In this document: piece after piece, positions 63,591 through 64,000 of the stretch
Numbering within the stretch: the stretch's first letter is position 1
Layout of the letters: each line of letters begins with the position of its first letter
Source of the DNA: Phymatolithon calcareum
Taxonomy: Eukaryota; Rhodophyta; Florideophyceae; Hapalidiales
DNA length: 64,000 nucleotides
Direction of reading: 5' to 3'
NCBI GenBank assembly: GCA_977006965.1
Contig: OZ345380.1
Span: forward strand, 62,001-126,000
The notes under the pieces: model-generated
The model's input: only the letters and a program-made list of their open reading frames with translations
Told to the model about the DNA's origin: nothing
Database searches by the model: none
Program-made: the position numbers and the translations under genes

Positions 63591-63928
63591 AGAATGCCCA
63601 TGAGGCCTATTATCAACACACAAGGTGCCACAAATTCTAGCCACTGCAGCCGCAACATCAGCGCCCGACGTAAGTGCACGAAAGATAGCACCTCTGAAAC
63701 AATTGCTACGAGCACTTCTGCCGCCTCAAGACCGAACAGAATGCTCAACTTGCGGAAAGAGATTCGACATGGATCTGCAGACTCCATCACAAGGGTGCCT
63801 TGCATGGCAGCGAAAAGTATGGACATGAAGGCGAGAATGGTAGGCCAGCTTAGTGCGGCTTTCGACCCGCCGACAACAGCGTGAGCAGTTGTGGAGAGTG
63901 CATTGTTGTGCATAGGCAGTGGGGCCAT
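63591..63928 (-). pseudogene. Family Z membrane protein 3, N-terminal part
   Basis: ATG 63928 opens MAPLPMHNNALSTTAHAVVG, then the first hydrophobic segments (WPTILAFMSILFAAMQG; EAAEVLVAIVSEVLSF; VLIIGLMGILL) up to the retroposon junction. The bases after 63929 match 30400-30450, so the tandem array continues past the window end. Confidence 0.75.
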
Positions 63929-64000
63929 AGCTCAAGCATGAGGTGTAGCCTTTGCGAAACAATTAGAGCGTCTTGAACAGTGTTGTGGTAGCGAGACGTG

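Overview
The window is nuclear DNA from a eukaryote with a compact, intron-poor gene style. Two genes carry introns of about 90-96 bases with GT...AG ends, and the rest read as single exons. A Mediator subunit, an ionotropic-glutamate-receptor-like membrane protein and GT14 glycosyltransferases, embedded in dense DNA transposons and non-LTR elements, would suit a red alga (a florideophyte such as Chondrus). That organism guess is inference; no rRNA, tRNA or organelle gene is present to fix it.

Layout. 0-13 kb is ordinary, gene-poor DNA with three convincing genes: a glutamate-receptor-like protein (2607-4606, one intron), a secreted metallo-beta-lactamase-fold hydrolase (5778-6904, minus, two introns) and Mediator subunit MED18 (12324-12956). 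A small RRM-like reading frame (10937-11296) is possible. From 13.5 kb to the end the window is a tandem array of a duplicated unit. Each unit holds a GT14 glycosyltransferase gene, a ~2 kb flank, a gene for a multi-pass membrane protein of unknown family (called family Z here), and, where the internal segment is present, a transporter fragment and a LINE remnant. About three units are visible, and paralogous empty sites let many insertions be delimited to the base.

Every Z copy is broken. Z1 (17230-17778 plus 29495-30368) is split by an 11.7 kb nested insertion: a hAT-type element with an 8-bp target duplication, itself split by a 10.8 kb CACTA-like element with a tnp2/Plavaka-like transposase and accessory genes. 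Z2 (45696-46940 plus 38117-38301) is split by an autonomous hAT element. Z3 (58329-58626, 61834-62813, 63591-63928) is split by a 5'-truncated LINE and by a second retroposon-like insertion. The third GT14 gene is also split by a hAT copy.

The two near-identical hAT copies (38302-40601 and 46941-49241) lie in opposite orientation and carry swapped flanks. Each has one end in Z2 and one end in GT14 copy 3. This is the signature of a ~6.3 kb inversion by recombination between them; re-inverting the segment restores direct tandem units and a perfect 8-bp target duplication around one hAT copy. From 52.6 to 58.3 kb lie a minisatellite with an 80-bp CACTA-family MITE, a decayed third hAT and a broken Crypton-like tyrosine recombinase.

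No CRISPR array, operon, tRNA or rRNA is seen. Likely functional host genes are the receptor-like gene, the hydrolase, MED18 and the two intact GT14 genes. The two hAT transposases and the large CACTA transposase look intact.
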